Source of the DNA: an uncultured Caryophanales bacterium
GTDB lineage: Bacteria > Bacillota_I > Bacilli_A > RF39 > UBA660
Length of the DNA stretch: 64,000 nucleotides
Direction of reading: 5' to 3'
NCBI GenBank assembly: GCA_946628045.1
Contig: CAMOVZ010000002.1
Location: 62,001-126,000 of the forward strand
Positions 9,545 through 18,119 of this stretch are shown in pieces. The position numbers were made by a program, and so were the translations under genes. The stretch's first letter is position 1; each line of letters begins with the position of its first letter. Under the pieces are notes generated by a model, which was not told the origin of the DNA, did no database searches, and worked only from the letters and a program-made list of their open reading frames with translations.

Positions 9545-11086
9545 CTAATATAATTTATAAACATAATGTTTATTTCGAATAATTAAATCGATACTTAAAG
9601 TCTTATATTCAACATCCCCTGGTATTTTTAAGAAAACAGTCTTTCCATAGTAAGTTTTACTAATAGGATTAATAATTCCTATCTCACCTTCTACATCATT
9701 ACTATCCTTATATATAAGTTTACCATATTGAGTCAAAAAGTCAATCATATTTTTAGATTCCCAAACATCAGAAGCAAAATCTAATTTTAATATTTTTGCA
9801 TCATTTACATATAAATCATTTCTCTCATACATACAACCATCAGTTCTACAATTTCTAGTAGTATATTCAAAAGAATTACCTATTTCATAATTATCAAAAA
9901 TAATAGTATCTTTTTTATTACTTAAATTAATTTCTAATTCATCACCAATTTTTAAATTAACAGCATCCTCTATTTTACTAATATCATTAACTTTTAATTT
10001 TATTTTTCTTAAATATCCACTAGATTCTTGATAGTATAAAACAAACTTGTTTTTATCAAGATTCTTATTTACTTTATATACTACAATACAATTTAATTCT
10101 TCATCTTGTTTTAATTCCCTAGTAACTTCATAAGTATCTCCTAAATCTTGAAATTCTTTAGCATATACCTTAGTAGTAGTAATATAGTCTTCCGTCTTAT
10201 TTCTTACATGGAAATAATCTAAATTAACTACTCTAGGAGAAGAATTATTTTTTATAGTTAAATCAAGTATTATAAAATTACTCTTTTTACTAATATCATT
10301 ACCCATGTAATCTTTATCAGTATAATAAGCATTATTTACTCTAAATGAATAACCATTTACATTATAAAACTGCCCTTGCTTATAACTTTTATGAGTAATA
10401 AATAAAGTAGTATATATACTAACTAAAGTAATAAAAATTAATATTCCAAAGACCCAATTACATATATACTTATGTTCTTGATAAAAATAATTCATATGTC
10501 TAATAAATTTCTTATATTTTCTTTTAAAACTATCTTTATCAATAGAAACACCAATTTCTATTTCTTCTCTATCTTCTTCTGAAAGTTCTAAGAACTCTTG
10601 GTCTGAATTAAAATTAAATTTCTTAATATCTAACCCAAACACCCTCATTACATATATACCTATAACTGGTATTTGAACAAATAAAAATATTGTTAATAAG
10701 TCTTTAGACATCCTTAAATCAGTAGTCTCAACATCACTAGTATAAGAATTAAAGAAACTTTTAATCATACCTAAAACAAGTAGTAATAAAAAATATTCTA
10801 CTACAGGTATTAAATATAGCTTCCAAGGTTTCTTTTTATGATTTAATAAAAATAATATAGAAACACTTCCAATTATTAATAGAATTAAACTTAAAGTTAA
10901 AAGCCATGTAATATGATTAGTTATAGGATCTTTAAATAAATCATATGTACCTAAACTCATAAACTCATTAACAAAACTATTAACATTTATTAATTGATAA
11001 GCTACATATAAACTAAGTATAAGTAAAAAGATATGAATCTTCTTAAAATTTTTAATTAAAAAAGCATAAGGCTTTCTTATAATCAT
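9545..11086 (-). CDS. Multi-spanning membrane protein with DUF4352-like extracytoplasmic region
   Basis: First gene of the Tad-sortase operon. ATG 11086 is preferred because GGGGTGAT sits just upstream; an in-frame GTG at 11095 is possible. The ~513-aa product has about four N-terminal membrane helices (to about residue 155) and a cytoplasmic charged stretch. A fifth helix (WVFGILIFITLVSIYTTLFI) is followed by about 290 extracytoplasmic residues. The part after the helix (NGYSFRVNNAYYTDKDYMG, then ILDLTIKNNSS) resembles DUF4352/telokin-like domains. I do not recognise the whole protein. It may be a scaffold or sensor for the secretion machine (inference from position only). Confidence 0.7.
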   Translation of the reverse strand: MIIRKPYAFLIKNFKKIHIFLLILSLYVAYQLINVNSFVNEFMSLGTYDLFKDPITNHITWLLTLSLILLIIGSVSILFLLNHKKKPWKLYLIPVVEYFLLLLVLGMIKSFFNSYTSDVETTDLRMSKDLLTIFLFVQIPVIGIYVMRVFGLDIKKFNFNSDQEFLELSEEDREEIEIGVSIDKDSFKRKYKKFIRHMNYFYQEHKYICNWVFGILIFITLVSIYTTLFITHKSYKQGQFYNVNGYSFRVNNAYYTDKDYMGNDISKKSNFIILDLTIKNNSSPRVVNLDYFHVRNKTEDYITTTKVYAKEFQDLGDTYEVTRELKQDEELNCIVVYKVNKNLDKNKFVLYYQESSGYLRKIKLKVNDISKIEDAVNLKIGDELEINLSNKKDTIIFDNYEIGNSFEYTTRNCRTDGCMYERNDLYVNDAKILKLDFASDVWESKNMIDFLTQYGKLIYKDSNDVEGEIGIINPISKTYYGKTVFLKIPGDVEYKTLSIDLIIRNKHYVYKLY

Positions 11087-11109
11087 ATCTATCACCCCTA
11101 TTTTCCTAT

Positions 11110-11140
11110 TCTTTTTTAGTATACAATAATTTATATAAAA
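11110..11140 (-). promoter_or_regulatory. Probable promoter of the Tad-sortase operon
   Basis: On the minus strand a TTGTATACT sequence (extended -10 TATACT) lies about 30 bases upstream of the 513-aa gene in a very AT-rich stretch. The -35 is weak. It follows the terminator of the 149-aa gene, so the operon needs its own promoter here. Confidence 0.45.
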
Positions 11141-11152
11141 TTAAAAGAATAA

Positions 11153-11182
11153 ATAAAAAAAATACTAGATTTTTCTAGTATT
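11153..11182 (-). terminator. Intrinsic terminator of the 149-aa gene
   Basis: Stem AATACTAG (11161-11168) with CTAGTATT (11175-11182); on the minus strand it is followed by a long U run. The stop codon of the 149-aa gene lies inside it. Confidence 0.8.
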
Positions 11183-11614
11183 TTTCTTTAATTTAATTTT
11201 TATATCATAATTAGAATTATAATTAGTAAAATCACATTTTTCTAAATTAAAAAATATCTTATTCCCATTCTTTTTATAATTAATATTTCTAATAATATAA
11301 TTATTATTATCAACAATACTAATATCATCAATCTTATAATTACTATCTATTTCTAAATTAATAAAAAAATCATTTATATTATTAATATCTTTATAATGAT
11401 AAATACTAGATATTATTTTAGAATATATATCCAATCTCTTATCATTAATACTATCATCAATATCTACTCTATAATTCATTCCTTTTATCTCATTAAAATC
11501 TCTAATAGGAATAGCCTCTTCATTAATTAAATAAGTATAATCTTTTTTATTACTATAAAAAAATATTAATAAAACAACTAACATAACTATATAAAAAATA
11601 ATATATCTTCTCAT
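11165..11614 (-). CDS. Small membrane-anchored protein of unknown function
   Basis: A 149-aa protein with one N-terminal helix (IIFYIVMLVVLLIFFYS) and an Asn/Ile/Asp-rich extracytoplasmic domain with no motif I recognise. GGAGG lies seven bases before the ATG. It is separated from greA by a terminator and ends in its own terminator, so it appears monocistronic. Composition is extremely AT-rich (Ile, Asn, Lys, Asp dominate). Unknown function. Confidence 0.6.
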   Translation of the reverse strand: MRRYIIFYIVMLVVLLIFFYSNKKDYTYLINEEAIPIRDFNEIKGMNYRVDIDDSINDKRLDIYSKIISSIYHYKDINNINDFFINLEIDSNYKIDDISIVDNNNYIIRNINYKKNGNKIFFNLEKCDFTNYNSNYDIKIKLKKNTRKI

Positions 11615-11623
11615 AAATCCTCC

Positions 11624-11658
11624 AAAAAAAATAACTTACTCTATAAGAATAAGTTATT
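11624..11658 (-). terminator. Intrinsic terminator of greA
   Basis: Stem AATAACTTA (11630-11638) with TAAGTTATT (11650-11658), followed on the minus strand by a U run (A tract 11624-11630). Confidence 0.85.
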
Positions 11659-11681
11659 AATTAAAAGAATTTTGTCGAAAA

Positions 11682-12152
11682 CTATTTAATAGAAATAATT
11701 TCTACATCATAACTTCCATTTGGACTTTCTACAGTTACTATATCTCCTACTTTATGATCAAATAAAGCTTGAGCAATTGGACTTTCATTAGAAATCTTAC
11801 TAGCAAATGGATCAGCTTCTTGACTACCTACGATTTTATATTCATCTTCTTCGTCATCATCAACATATTTAATAGAAACTGTATTACCAATACTTACTGT
11901 ATCAGTATTAACATCAGAAATAATAGAAACATTTTCTAACATTTTTTCAAGCTGAACAATTCTAGCTTCTATTTGAGCTTGCTCATTTCTAGCTGCATCA
12001 TATTCAGCATTTTCAGATAAATCTCCTAAAGAACGAGCTTCTTTTATAGCTTGAACATTAGCAGGTCTTCTTACATTTATTAAATCATCTAATTCTTTCT
12101 TTAAATCATCTAAACCTTGTTGTGTTAAATAAACTGTATTTTTGTTTGTCAT
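11682..12152 (-). CDS. greA: Transcription elongation factor GreA
   Basis: A 156-aa protein of standard GreA length. The N-terminal coiled-coil contains the hallmark segment LGDLSENAEYDAARNEQ with the acidic tip residues that enter the RNA polymerase secondary channel. The C-terminal FKBP-like domain ends GDIVTVESPNGSYDVEI. GreA stimulates cleavage of backtracked transcripts. AGAGGTGA precedes the ATG. It has its own promoter and terminator and closes a block of genes ordered as in Bacillus subtilis (yrzL to greA). Confidence 0.97.
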   Translation of the reverse strand: MTNKNTVYLTQQGLDDLKKELDDLINVRRPANVQAIKEARSLGDLSENAEYDAARNEQAQIEARIVQLEKMLENVSIISDVNTDTVSIGNTVSIKYVDDDEEDEYKIVGSQEADPFASKISNESPIAQALFDHKVGDIVTVESPNGSYDVEIISIK

Positions 12153-12200
12153 TTTTATTCACCTCTTATATATGTTATATACTTATCATTAACATGCAAA

Positions 12201-12229
12201 AGTATAACATAATATTTTTTTTATTTCAA
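12201..12229 (-). promoter_or_regulatory. SigA-type promoter of greA
   Basis: Minus strand -35 TTGAAA (12229-12224), 17-base spacer, -10 TATACT (12206-12201). A second TTGATT-17-TATAAT pair lies upstream near 12270-12300, overlapping the end of the HD hydrolase gene. Confidence 0.75.
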
Positions 12230-12293
12230 GTGTTTTTTATATATATTTCTCCTTCAAAAAACAGCTATATTATATCATAAAACCCTTAAAAAA

Positions 12294-13418
12294 TCAATCA
12301 TTTTCTTCTATTTCTTCAATAAATAAATCATCAGTCATACCAGCAATAAAATCTATTACTTTACGTTTATTATTAGTATTTTGTAAATAAGATTTATCCA
12401 TATCATTTAAAAATATTCTATAAATAACACTATCAGTATTATTATTTTCTATATCTTTTAAATATTTACTATATATTTTATTCATACCTTGTCTATAATA
12501 TTCTATTTCGTTAGAAGTCATTGCTTTACTATATATATGTTTATAATTAAATTTCTTTAAACTAAATAATGCTTTATATACATCATCACTTAATTTAATG
12601 TATGGCTTATTCATACTATTTTCTATTATATCCAAAATAATAGTATTTACTATATCTTTATTAGTAGTACCAAGTACAGTACTAATCTCTTCTGGTATTT
12701 CTTCTCGTTTTATTTTACCTATCATAATAGCATCTTCTATATCACGTCCAATGTAACCGATGATATCACTGATACGAACCACACAACCTTCTAAAGTCAT
12801 TGGTCTATTCTTATTAGATTTTTTTAAATCAACATACGCTTCATTATATTCTCTAAGAAATTCATTCATATCTTTTTCTTGAGGAACATATTTACTATCT
12901 AACATTTCACCATTATGACACATTATACCATCATATACTTGAACACATAAATTAAGTCCACGTCCATTATTTTCTACAACCATCAAATGTCTAACACTTT
13001 GAATATTGTGAGCAAAAAATTCTCCTAATTCTCTTAAAGATATTTCATTTAACAAAGCTTCTCCAGTATGTCCTAGTGGAGTATGACCTATATCATGACC
13101 TAAAGCTATAGCTTCACATAAATCTTCATTAAGTTTTAATGCTCTACCTATAGTTCTAGCTATTTTACTAACAAGTTGCACATGAGTAATTCTTTTACTT
13201 AAATGATCATTCTCATACATTGTATATACTTGAGTCTTATCTAAATATCTAGTATAAGAAAGACTATGAATAATTCTATCTATATCTCTAAAGTAATTAG
13301 GACGAATATCTTCTTCATATTTTTCTATTCTAATAGCATCACTACTCTTACAAGCATACTCACCTAAATACTCTTCTTTTAATAAATTATTTTTAGCTTC
13401 TTCTAATATCTTTTCCAT
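12294..13418 (-). CDS. dGTPase-like HD-domain phosphohydrolase
   Basis: A 374-aa protein of the dGTP triphosphohydrolase-like HD superfamily. It shows FRDIDRIIHSLSYTRYLDKTQV at the N-terminus, HVQLVSKIARTIGRALKLN, and the metal-binding GHDIGHTPLGHTGE segment. Relatives hydrolyse dNTPs to deoxynucleosides and triphosphate; some act on other nucleotides, so the substrate is uncertain. It ends in TGA, showing that UGA is a stop codon in this organism. The start has CGGAG upstream and overlaps the preceding 142-aa gene by 26 bases. Bacillus has udk at this place in the block. Confidence 0.85.
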   Translation of the reverse strand: MEKILEEAKNNLLKEEYLGEYACKSSDAIRIEKYEEDIRPNYFRDIDRIIHSLSYTRYLDKTQVYTMYENDHLSKRITHVQLVSKIARTIGRALKLNEDLCEAIALGHDIGHTPLGHTGEALLNEISLRELGEFFAHNIQSVRHLMVVENNGRGLNLCVQVYDGIMCHNGEMLDSKYVPQEKDMNEFLREYNEAYVDLKKSNKNRPMTLEGCVVRISDIIGYIGRDIEDAIMIGKIKREEIPEEISTVLGTTNKDIVNTIILDIIENSMNKPYIKLSDDVYKALFSLKKFNYKHIYSKAMTSNEIEYYRQGMNKIYSKYLKDIENNNTDSVIYRIFLNDMDKSYLQNTNNKRKVIDFIAGMTDDLFIEEIEEND

Positions 13419-13821
13419 ATACTACTCCGTTTTTAGTCTTAAATAGTTTTTTTACTGGTGAATCTTCATATTGTTTTATCTTCATTGCCATATTAGCATA
13501 ACTATCATAATCAAATTTAATCATATCTTTGGTAGTCATTATATTCTTTTCTGATAAATCTTCTCTTAAAACAAGATACTCAGTATTTGCATCTTTCTCA
13601 TCAAAAAAACCAACTGAAAATCCACCTATATGTTCAGAATTATCAGTAATATATCCCATCTTACTATCAAAAACTGGAAGATTTACTCCATATAAAAATT
13701 CTTTACACTTTTTACCTTTTCTTGAAACAATAACTGTTCCTATTCTATAAGCTTCATATTGGGAATTTTCTTCATTCTCTAACATTAATCTAAACAATTT
13801 AACTTTATACAATTTTTTCAT
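13393..13821 (-). CDS. Conserved small protein of unknown function in the trhP-greA block
   Basis: A 142-aa soluble protein starting at ATG 13821 (GAGGG upstream). It overlaps the U32 gene stop by 17 bases and the HD hydrolase start by 26 bases, so it is translationally embedded in the operon. There is no membrane segment or signal. The core YRIGTVIVSRKGKKCKEF ... EHIGGFSVGFF suggests a beta-rich fold. I do not recognise a family. Confidence 0.7.
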   Translation of the reverse strand: MKKLYKVKLFRLMLENEENSQYEAYRIGTVIVSRKGKKCKEFLYGVNLPVFDSKMGYITDNSEHIGGFSVGFFDEKDANTEYLVLREDLSEKNIMTTKDMIKFDYDSYANMAMKIKQYEDSPVKKLFKTKNGVVYGKDIRRS

Positions 13822-15004
13822 CTTTTGCCCTCTCAACAATCTTAATCATAGAATACTCAGGTATTTCTATATTAGTATCTAATTTTAAATAATATATATT
13901 ATCAGGGTGACGACATACATCCATCTTTTCCATATCTTCATCATATATTTCTTCTACTACAAAACTAATATGATCTCCATTAGGAGTAAATAATTCTACT
14001 AAATCTCCTAATTCAAAATAATTTCTTTCATAGAATTTAACTAAATTGTCTTTATAAGATATAACTTGTCCTAAATAATCTTGATTAGAAACTTCACTTC
14101 TACCTGTGTAATATTGGTCAGTCCAATCTGCTTCTTTCATAAAGTAATGTGTAGAAGTTTCTCTATTTGCTACTCTATCTAATCTTTCTTGTAAAACTTT
14201 CATAATTTCAGGAGTTAAAGTTTTATCATAATATCTATCAATAATTTCTCTATATGTACCGATAACTACAGCTAAGTAATAAAGCGATCTCATTCTACCT
14301 TCTACTTTCAAACTAGTAACACCAATATCTATTAAGTCACCAATATACTCTGCCATATTCATATCTTTCAAAGCCATAGTAAATTCTTTTTCTTCATTTG
14401 TATCAAAACTAAATCTACATACTTGAGCACATCCACCACGATTAGCATCTCGATTAGTAACGTAATTTGATAAAGCACATCGTCCTGAAAAACAAGTACA
14501 CATAGCCCCATGAATAAATACCTCTATATCTGTATTTACTTTATCTATTATTTCTTTTATTTCAGACTTACTAAGTTCACGTGCAAGTACTACTCTGTCA
14601 ATCCCCTCATTTTCAAAGAACTTTATAGCTTTATAATTACTTGTAGAATTTTGCGTAGATAAATGTACTTCAACATTAGGATAATTCTTCTTTATATGCG
14701 AAATAATAAATGGATCACTAACAATAAATGCATCAATTCCTGCATCTACTACATCTTTAATAAATTTTTCTACATCTTCCATATCTTCATTATGGAAAAC
14801 TATATTTAATGTTAAATGAACCCTTTTACCTAGTTTATGAGCAAAACTACATCCTTCTCTTATTTCATCAATAGAAAAATTATTAGCATTAGCTCTTAAA
14901 CTATAACTTTGTCCTCCAATATACACAGCATCCGCTCCATAAAGAAGTGTTACTTTTAATCTCTCTAAATCTCCTGCTGGAGATAATAATTCTATTCTTT
15001 TCAT
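13805..15004 (-). CDS. trhP: U32 peptidase-family tRNA hydroxylation protein (TrhP2/YrrO type)
   Basis: A 399-aa U32-family protein. It opens ELLSPAGDLERLKVTLLYGADAVYIGG and contains EVFIHGAMCTCFSGRCALSNY with the cysteine cluster of the family, then RGGCAQVCRF. In Bacillus and E. coli such proteins, despite the peptidase name, carry out prephenate-dependent hydroxylation of tRNA U34 to ho5U. It overlaps the shorter U32 gene by 4 bases, and with trmR in the same block the local pathway is ho5U then mo5U. The pathway comes from family knowledge and gene order. Confidence 0.93.
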   Translation of the reverse strand: MKRIELLSPAGDLERLKVTLLYGADAVYIGGQSYSLRANANNFSIDEIREGCSFAHKLGKRVHLTLNIVFHNEDMEDVEKFIKDVVDAGIDAFIVSDPFIISHIKKNYPNVEVHLSTQNSTSNYKAIKFFENEGIDRVVLARELSKSEIKEIIDKVNTDIEVFIHGAMCTCFSGRCALSNYVTNRDANRGGCAQVCRFSFDTNEEKEFTMALKDMNMAEYIGDLIDIGVTSLKVEGRMRSLYYLAVVIGTYREIIDRYYDKTLTPEIMKVLQERLDRVANRETSTHYFMKEADWTDQYYTGRSEVSNQDYLGQVISYKDNLVKFYERNYFELGDLVELFTPNGDHISFVVEEIYDEDMEKMDVCRHPDNIYYLKLDTNIEIPEYSMIKIVERAKDEKIV

Positions 15005-15849
15005 TTTTTCACCTTATAAATAGTTTTCTTAAAAAAGAAATTTGTACTATCCCCTAACTTTTTATATTTTTCTATATAATTATTATCTATACAACCATTA
15101 CTTATATATTTTTTAGTATCAATAATTAACTCTTCAAAACAATCTATTCCAAATTCTCTAAATATTATATACTGACATTTATTTTTAAATAATTCTTTTA
15201 TTACACTAGTACCATTAGTAATAATATCTAAATAAAAACTAGTACCATTATTATCTTCTACTAATAAATAATTACTATCAGTAACTTTCTCATGTATTAT
15301 TAAATCATCACTCTTACTTTTTCCTAAATCTTTATAATAATTAGTAATTAGTTTTCTTTTAGAAAAAGCTACACTAGGTCTACTTACTACTTCAACCATA
15401 CTAGTAATTTTACTCCTATTAATAATCTCAATTATCTCATCCAAAGTAATTTCTTTACCAAGCAAAGCATACTTGACACCTTTACTATAATAATAATCAC
15501 ATGTCTTATAATTATTAACCATATGTGTTTGATTCCATACTAAATCTAGCTTTAAATTTAATTCTTTCTTTAATTCTAAAATAGCCAAGTCATAAAAAAA
15601 TACTCCATTGACACCAATATTATCTAATTCTATTAGTATATCTCTAACCTTTTCAATATCCTCATTCATTAGATTCTTATTAATTTTGATAAATATCTCT
15701 TTACTAGTACTATTTTTAATTTTCTTAATCTCGTCTAAACTAAAAGAAACTATAGACTCTACACTATAATTATCTAAAGCTAAAATAATACCATCACATA
15801 CTTCTAGATATAAATTATTTTTATTTTCTACTTCAATTAATAACTTCAT
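15001..15849 (-). CDS. Short U32-family protein (TrhP1/YrrN type)
   Basis: A 282-aa companion U32-type protein without the cysteine cluster. Beta-alpha segments such as GVNGVFFYDLAIL and LDLVWNQTHMVNNYKT resemble the TIM-like barrel of YrrN. In Bacillus yrrN and yrrO sit side by side and act together in tRNA wobble-uridine hydroxylation. It starts at ATG 15849 after CGAGGTG and overlaps trhP2 by 4 bases. Confidence 0.85.
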   Translation of the reverse strand: MKLLIEVENKNNLYLEVCDGIILALDNYSVESIVSFSLDEIKKIKNSTSKEIFIKINKNLMNEDIEKVRDILIELDNIGVNGVFFYDLAILELKKELNLKLDLVWNQTHMVNNYKTCDYYYSKGVKYALLGKEITLDEIIEIINRSKITSMVEVVSRPSVAFSKRKLITNYYKDLGKSKSDDLIIHEKVTDSNYLLVEDNNGTSFYLDIITNGTSVIKELFKNKCQYIIFREFGIDCFEELIIDTKKYISNGCIDNNYIEKYKKLGDSTNFFFKKTIYKVKK

Positions 15850-15882
15850 AGTACACCTCGAACATATTATAAACTACTTCAC

Positions 15883-15909
15883 AAAAAAAAGAAAGTTTTA
15901 ACTTTCTTT
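15883..15909 (-). terminator. Intrinsic terminator of the 242-aa gene
   Basis: Stem AAAGAAAGTT (15888-15897) with AACTTTCTTT (15900-15909), then a U run on the minus strand. The stop codon of the 242-aa gene is in the stem. Confidence 0.75.
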
Positions 15910-16626
15910 AGCTATTAAAAATTTAAAATGATCTTCCTTAAAATATTCTTCTTCCCCATATATTGAATAAAATACAAATGCCTTATAAGCTATCAATTTA
16001 CCATTATCTACGTAATATACTACATCATCTAAATAATTATCTATTTCTCTATATGTTAAGAAACAATCATAATCACATTCTCTTTCATCATAATATTCTA
16101 AATCTAATATATCTTCATAATATTTTTGAAATTTGGTTTCTAAAATAGTTTCCACAATAGATTCATTAGTATTAAATAATTCTAACACTTTCATATTATC
16201 TAATAATATATCTTGTTTTAAATCATAATTATAACTTTTAAAATAAACTTTAGGAGCAAAATCTGTATCATAATCAACAATCTTCATTATTATAGATAAT
16301 AATTCACCATTAATATCATATTCATATGATATACTACATTGTTTATTATCTTTATAATCATTTACCAAAGAAGAAATATCTTTATTAATTTTTTTAGCTA
16401 CTTGTGTATTTAGATTAATATATGGAATATTTTTTGAATAGATACCATTTTTTGTAGATTTAAGAGTATATACAAGATAATTATTTTTATTAACTTTCTT
16501 ATAATTATAATTATCATATTGCTTTATAAAATAGAATATTAATATTATTAAAATTATTAATATTAATCCACCGCCAATAATCACTTTCTTTTTATTATCA
16601 TCACTCAAATTTCTAAATCTAGACAT
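15898..16626 (-). CDS. Membrane-anchored protein with a DUF3298-like extracytoplasmic domain
   Basis: A 242-aa protein with a cytoplasmic basic start, one helix (VIIGGGLILIILIILIFYF) and an outside domain. The segment NIPYINLNTQVAKKINKDI recalls the DUF3298/PdaC-type domain found in anti-sigma and envelope proteins; this is a weak resemblance. It lies between the NlpC/P60 fusion gene (10 bp away) and the U32 pair, an insertion relative to the Bacillus order, and ends in a terminator. Function unknown. Confidence 0.6.
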   Translation of the reverse strand: MSRFRNLSDDNKKKVIIGGGLILIILIILIFYFIKQYDNYNYKKVNKNNYLVYTLKSTKNGIYSKNIPYINLNTQVAKKINKDISSLVNDYKDNKQCSISYEYDINGELLSIIMKIVDYDTDFAPKVYFKSYNYDLKQDILLDNMKVLELFNTNESIVETILETKFQKYYEDILDLEYYDERECDYDCFLTYREIDNYLDDVVYYVDNGKLIAYKAFVFYSIYGEEEYFKEDHFKFLIAKES

Positions 16627-16635
16627 AATAGCCTC

Positions 16636-17520
16636 CTAATTTACCCCATTTATTCTCATTACACCTAAAAAGCCATGACTTGAACTTTTACTAAAATCAG
16701 AATCTCTTACAATACCCCATTTTTTACCCTTAGCATGTATTATTTCATTTCCATTACCAGTAAGTATAGCAACATGTCCATCATACATAGCTAAATCTCC
16801 TGCTTTTATATTACCTGAAGTAACTACAGTAAATTTACTTTTATCTGCCCATTGTGTAGAAGTAGTTCTACTTAATTGTATACCAAAATGTTTAAATACA
16901 CCTTGAACAAATCCACTACAATCGGTTGGCGTATATGGTTCTTCACCATTCCATGAACCACCATATAAATATCTTTTACCAACAAATTTACTTGCATATG
17001 CAACTATTGCACGACCTGTAGCACTTCCTTCACCTACTCCAGTTCCTATTGAACCTTGATTAGGTCCACTAGCACCTGGTGTTGGAGTTGGTCTAGGATT
17101 ACCTTTTTGATAATCTGAAGGATCAACTATTATTGGTGATGCAGTTTTTTCATCAATGCTTATATAATTGTTACTCATAGTTCTATTAATCTCATTAGAT
17201 ATTTTTGCCTGTTCCCAACAAGCAGCAATATTAATAGTCTCAGGAGTAGTTGTTAAAACAGCATCCACTAATACAGGTATCATAAATATAATAAAAGCAG
17301 CAATAAACTTATTTAATATTTTTCTAAATCCATCTTTTAATTCAGGATTAATAGTTAATTGAACAAATTGAATAGTTCCTGCAATAATTAAAACTATTGG
17401 AGTTATTAATTGAATTAACTCAAATATTTTTCTAGTAATATCTAAAATACCAACTAAACCATAATCGGTACAACAAGTACCTAATGTGGCACTACAATCT
17501 AATATTTGAAACAATTCCAT
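16636..17520 (-). CDS. Pilin-like two-helix domain fused to NlpC/P60 peptidoglycan hydrolase
   Basis: A 294-aa protein. Residues about 25-90 hold two membrane helices around the motif LTINPELKDGFRKILNKF, the arrangement of TrbC/VirB2/Mbov_0395 pilin-like proteins. A Pro/Gly linker (about 138-165) leads to a C-terminal NlpC/P60 endopeptidase with catalytic Cys in PTDCSGFVQ, His in YDGHVAIL and a third polar residue in EIIHAKG. NlpC/P60 enzymes cut gamma-D-Glu-diamino acid bonds in wall peptides. The first half is clearly paralogous to the stand-alone 129-aa protein at 51269. AGGTGAT precedes the ATG. The order here otherwise follows Bacillus, so this gene is an insertion. Confidence 0.88.
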   Translation of the reverse strand: MELFQILDCSATLGTCCTDYGLVGILDITRKIFELIQLITPIVLIIAGTIQFVQLTINPELKDGFRKILNKFIAAFIIFMIPVLVDAVLTTTPETINIAACWEQAKISNEINRTMSNNYISIDEKTASPIIVDPSDYQKGNPRPTPTPGASGPNQGSIGTGVGEGSATGRAIVAYASKFVGKRYLYGGSWNGEEPYTPTDCSGFVQGVFKHFGIQLSRTTSTQWADKSKFTVVTSGNIKAGDLAMYDGHVAILTGNGNEIIHAKGKKWGIVRDSDFSKSSSHGFLGVMRINGVN

Positions 17521-17529
17521 CTAATCACC

Positions 17530-18117
17530 TCACACTCTTTTACTAACAGCTATTCCATCACCTATATCAAAAAACTCTGTAGTAAATTCTTTATTTTCTT
17601 CTAAAAAAACTTTATATTCTTTAACCTTACGAACTAATTGTCTTAAATTTCTACTTTCAATACTTTCTAAATCTTTGTTTACTAATCCATGAAAATTCAT
17701 ATTATCAGTAATAATAGTACCATCTTCTTTTAAATTTTTTTTAAATTTTTCAAAGAAATTTCTATTTTGTGCTTTAGCAGCATCTATAAATATTAAATCA
17801 TATTCACCATCAACACTAACATCTAAAGCATCATGATATATTAAATTAATTCTATCTTCTAATTTAGCTTTTTTTATATTTTTTAAAGCTTCTAAATATC
17901 TTTTTTCATCTCTTTCAATTGTAGTTACAGTAATATCTTCATCAACACTACACATAAGTATAGCAGAATAACCTATAGCTGTACCTACTTCTAAAATATT
18001 TTTTATATTATTTTTCTTAATATACTTAATTAAATAATTAATTCCACCTTCAGTCATAATAGGAACATTATTATCTAAAGCATATTCCTTCATTTGTCTA
18101 ATTAAACTATCTAGCAT
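17530..18117 (-). CDS. trmR: tRNA 5-hydroxyuridine methyltransferase TrmR (YrrM)
   Basis: An O-methyltransferase family 3 protein (about 195 aa from ATG 18117; an upstream in-frame TTG at 18132 overlaps mltG). The SAM site shows ILEVGTAIGYSAILM, an acidic loop TTIERDEKRY and DLIFIDAAKAQ, then IITDNMNF. TrmR methylates ho5U34 to mo5U34 in Bacillus tRNAs. Adjacent trhP-type genes, although separated by two inserted genes, support that role. The gene starts right at the mltG stop. Confidence 0.88.
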   Translation of the reverse strand: MLDSLIRQMKEYALDNNVPIMTEGGINYLIKYIKKNNIKNILEVGTAIGYSAILMCSVDEDITVTTIERDEKRYLEALKNIKKAKLEDRINLIYHDALDVSVDGEYDLIFIDAAKAQNRNFFEKFKKNLKEDGTIITDNMNFHGLVNKDLESIESRNLRQLVRKVKEYKVFLEENKEFTTEFFDIGDGIAVSKRV

Positions 18118-18119
18118 AA

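Noticed and set aside
12294..13418. Use of UGA as tryptophan (Mollicutes code)
   Set aside because: The HD hydrolase gene ends cleanly at TGA and tryptophans are encoded by TGG, so the standard bacterial code applies.
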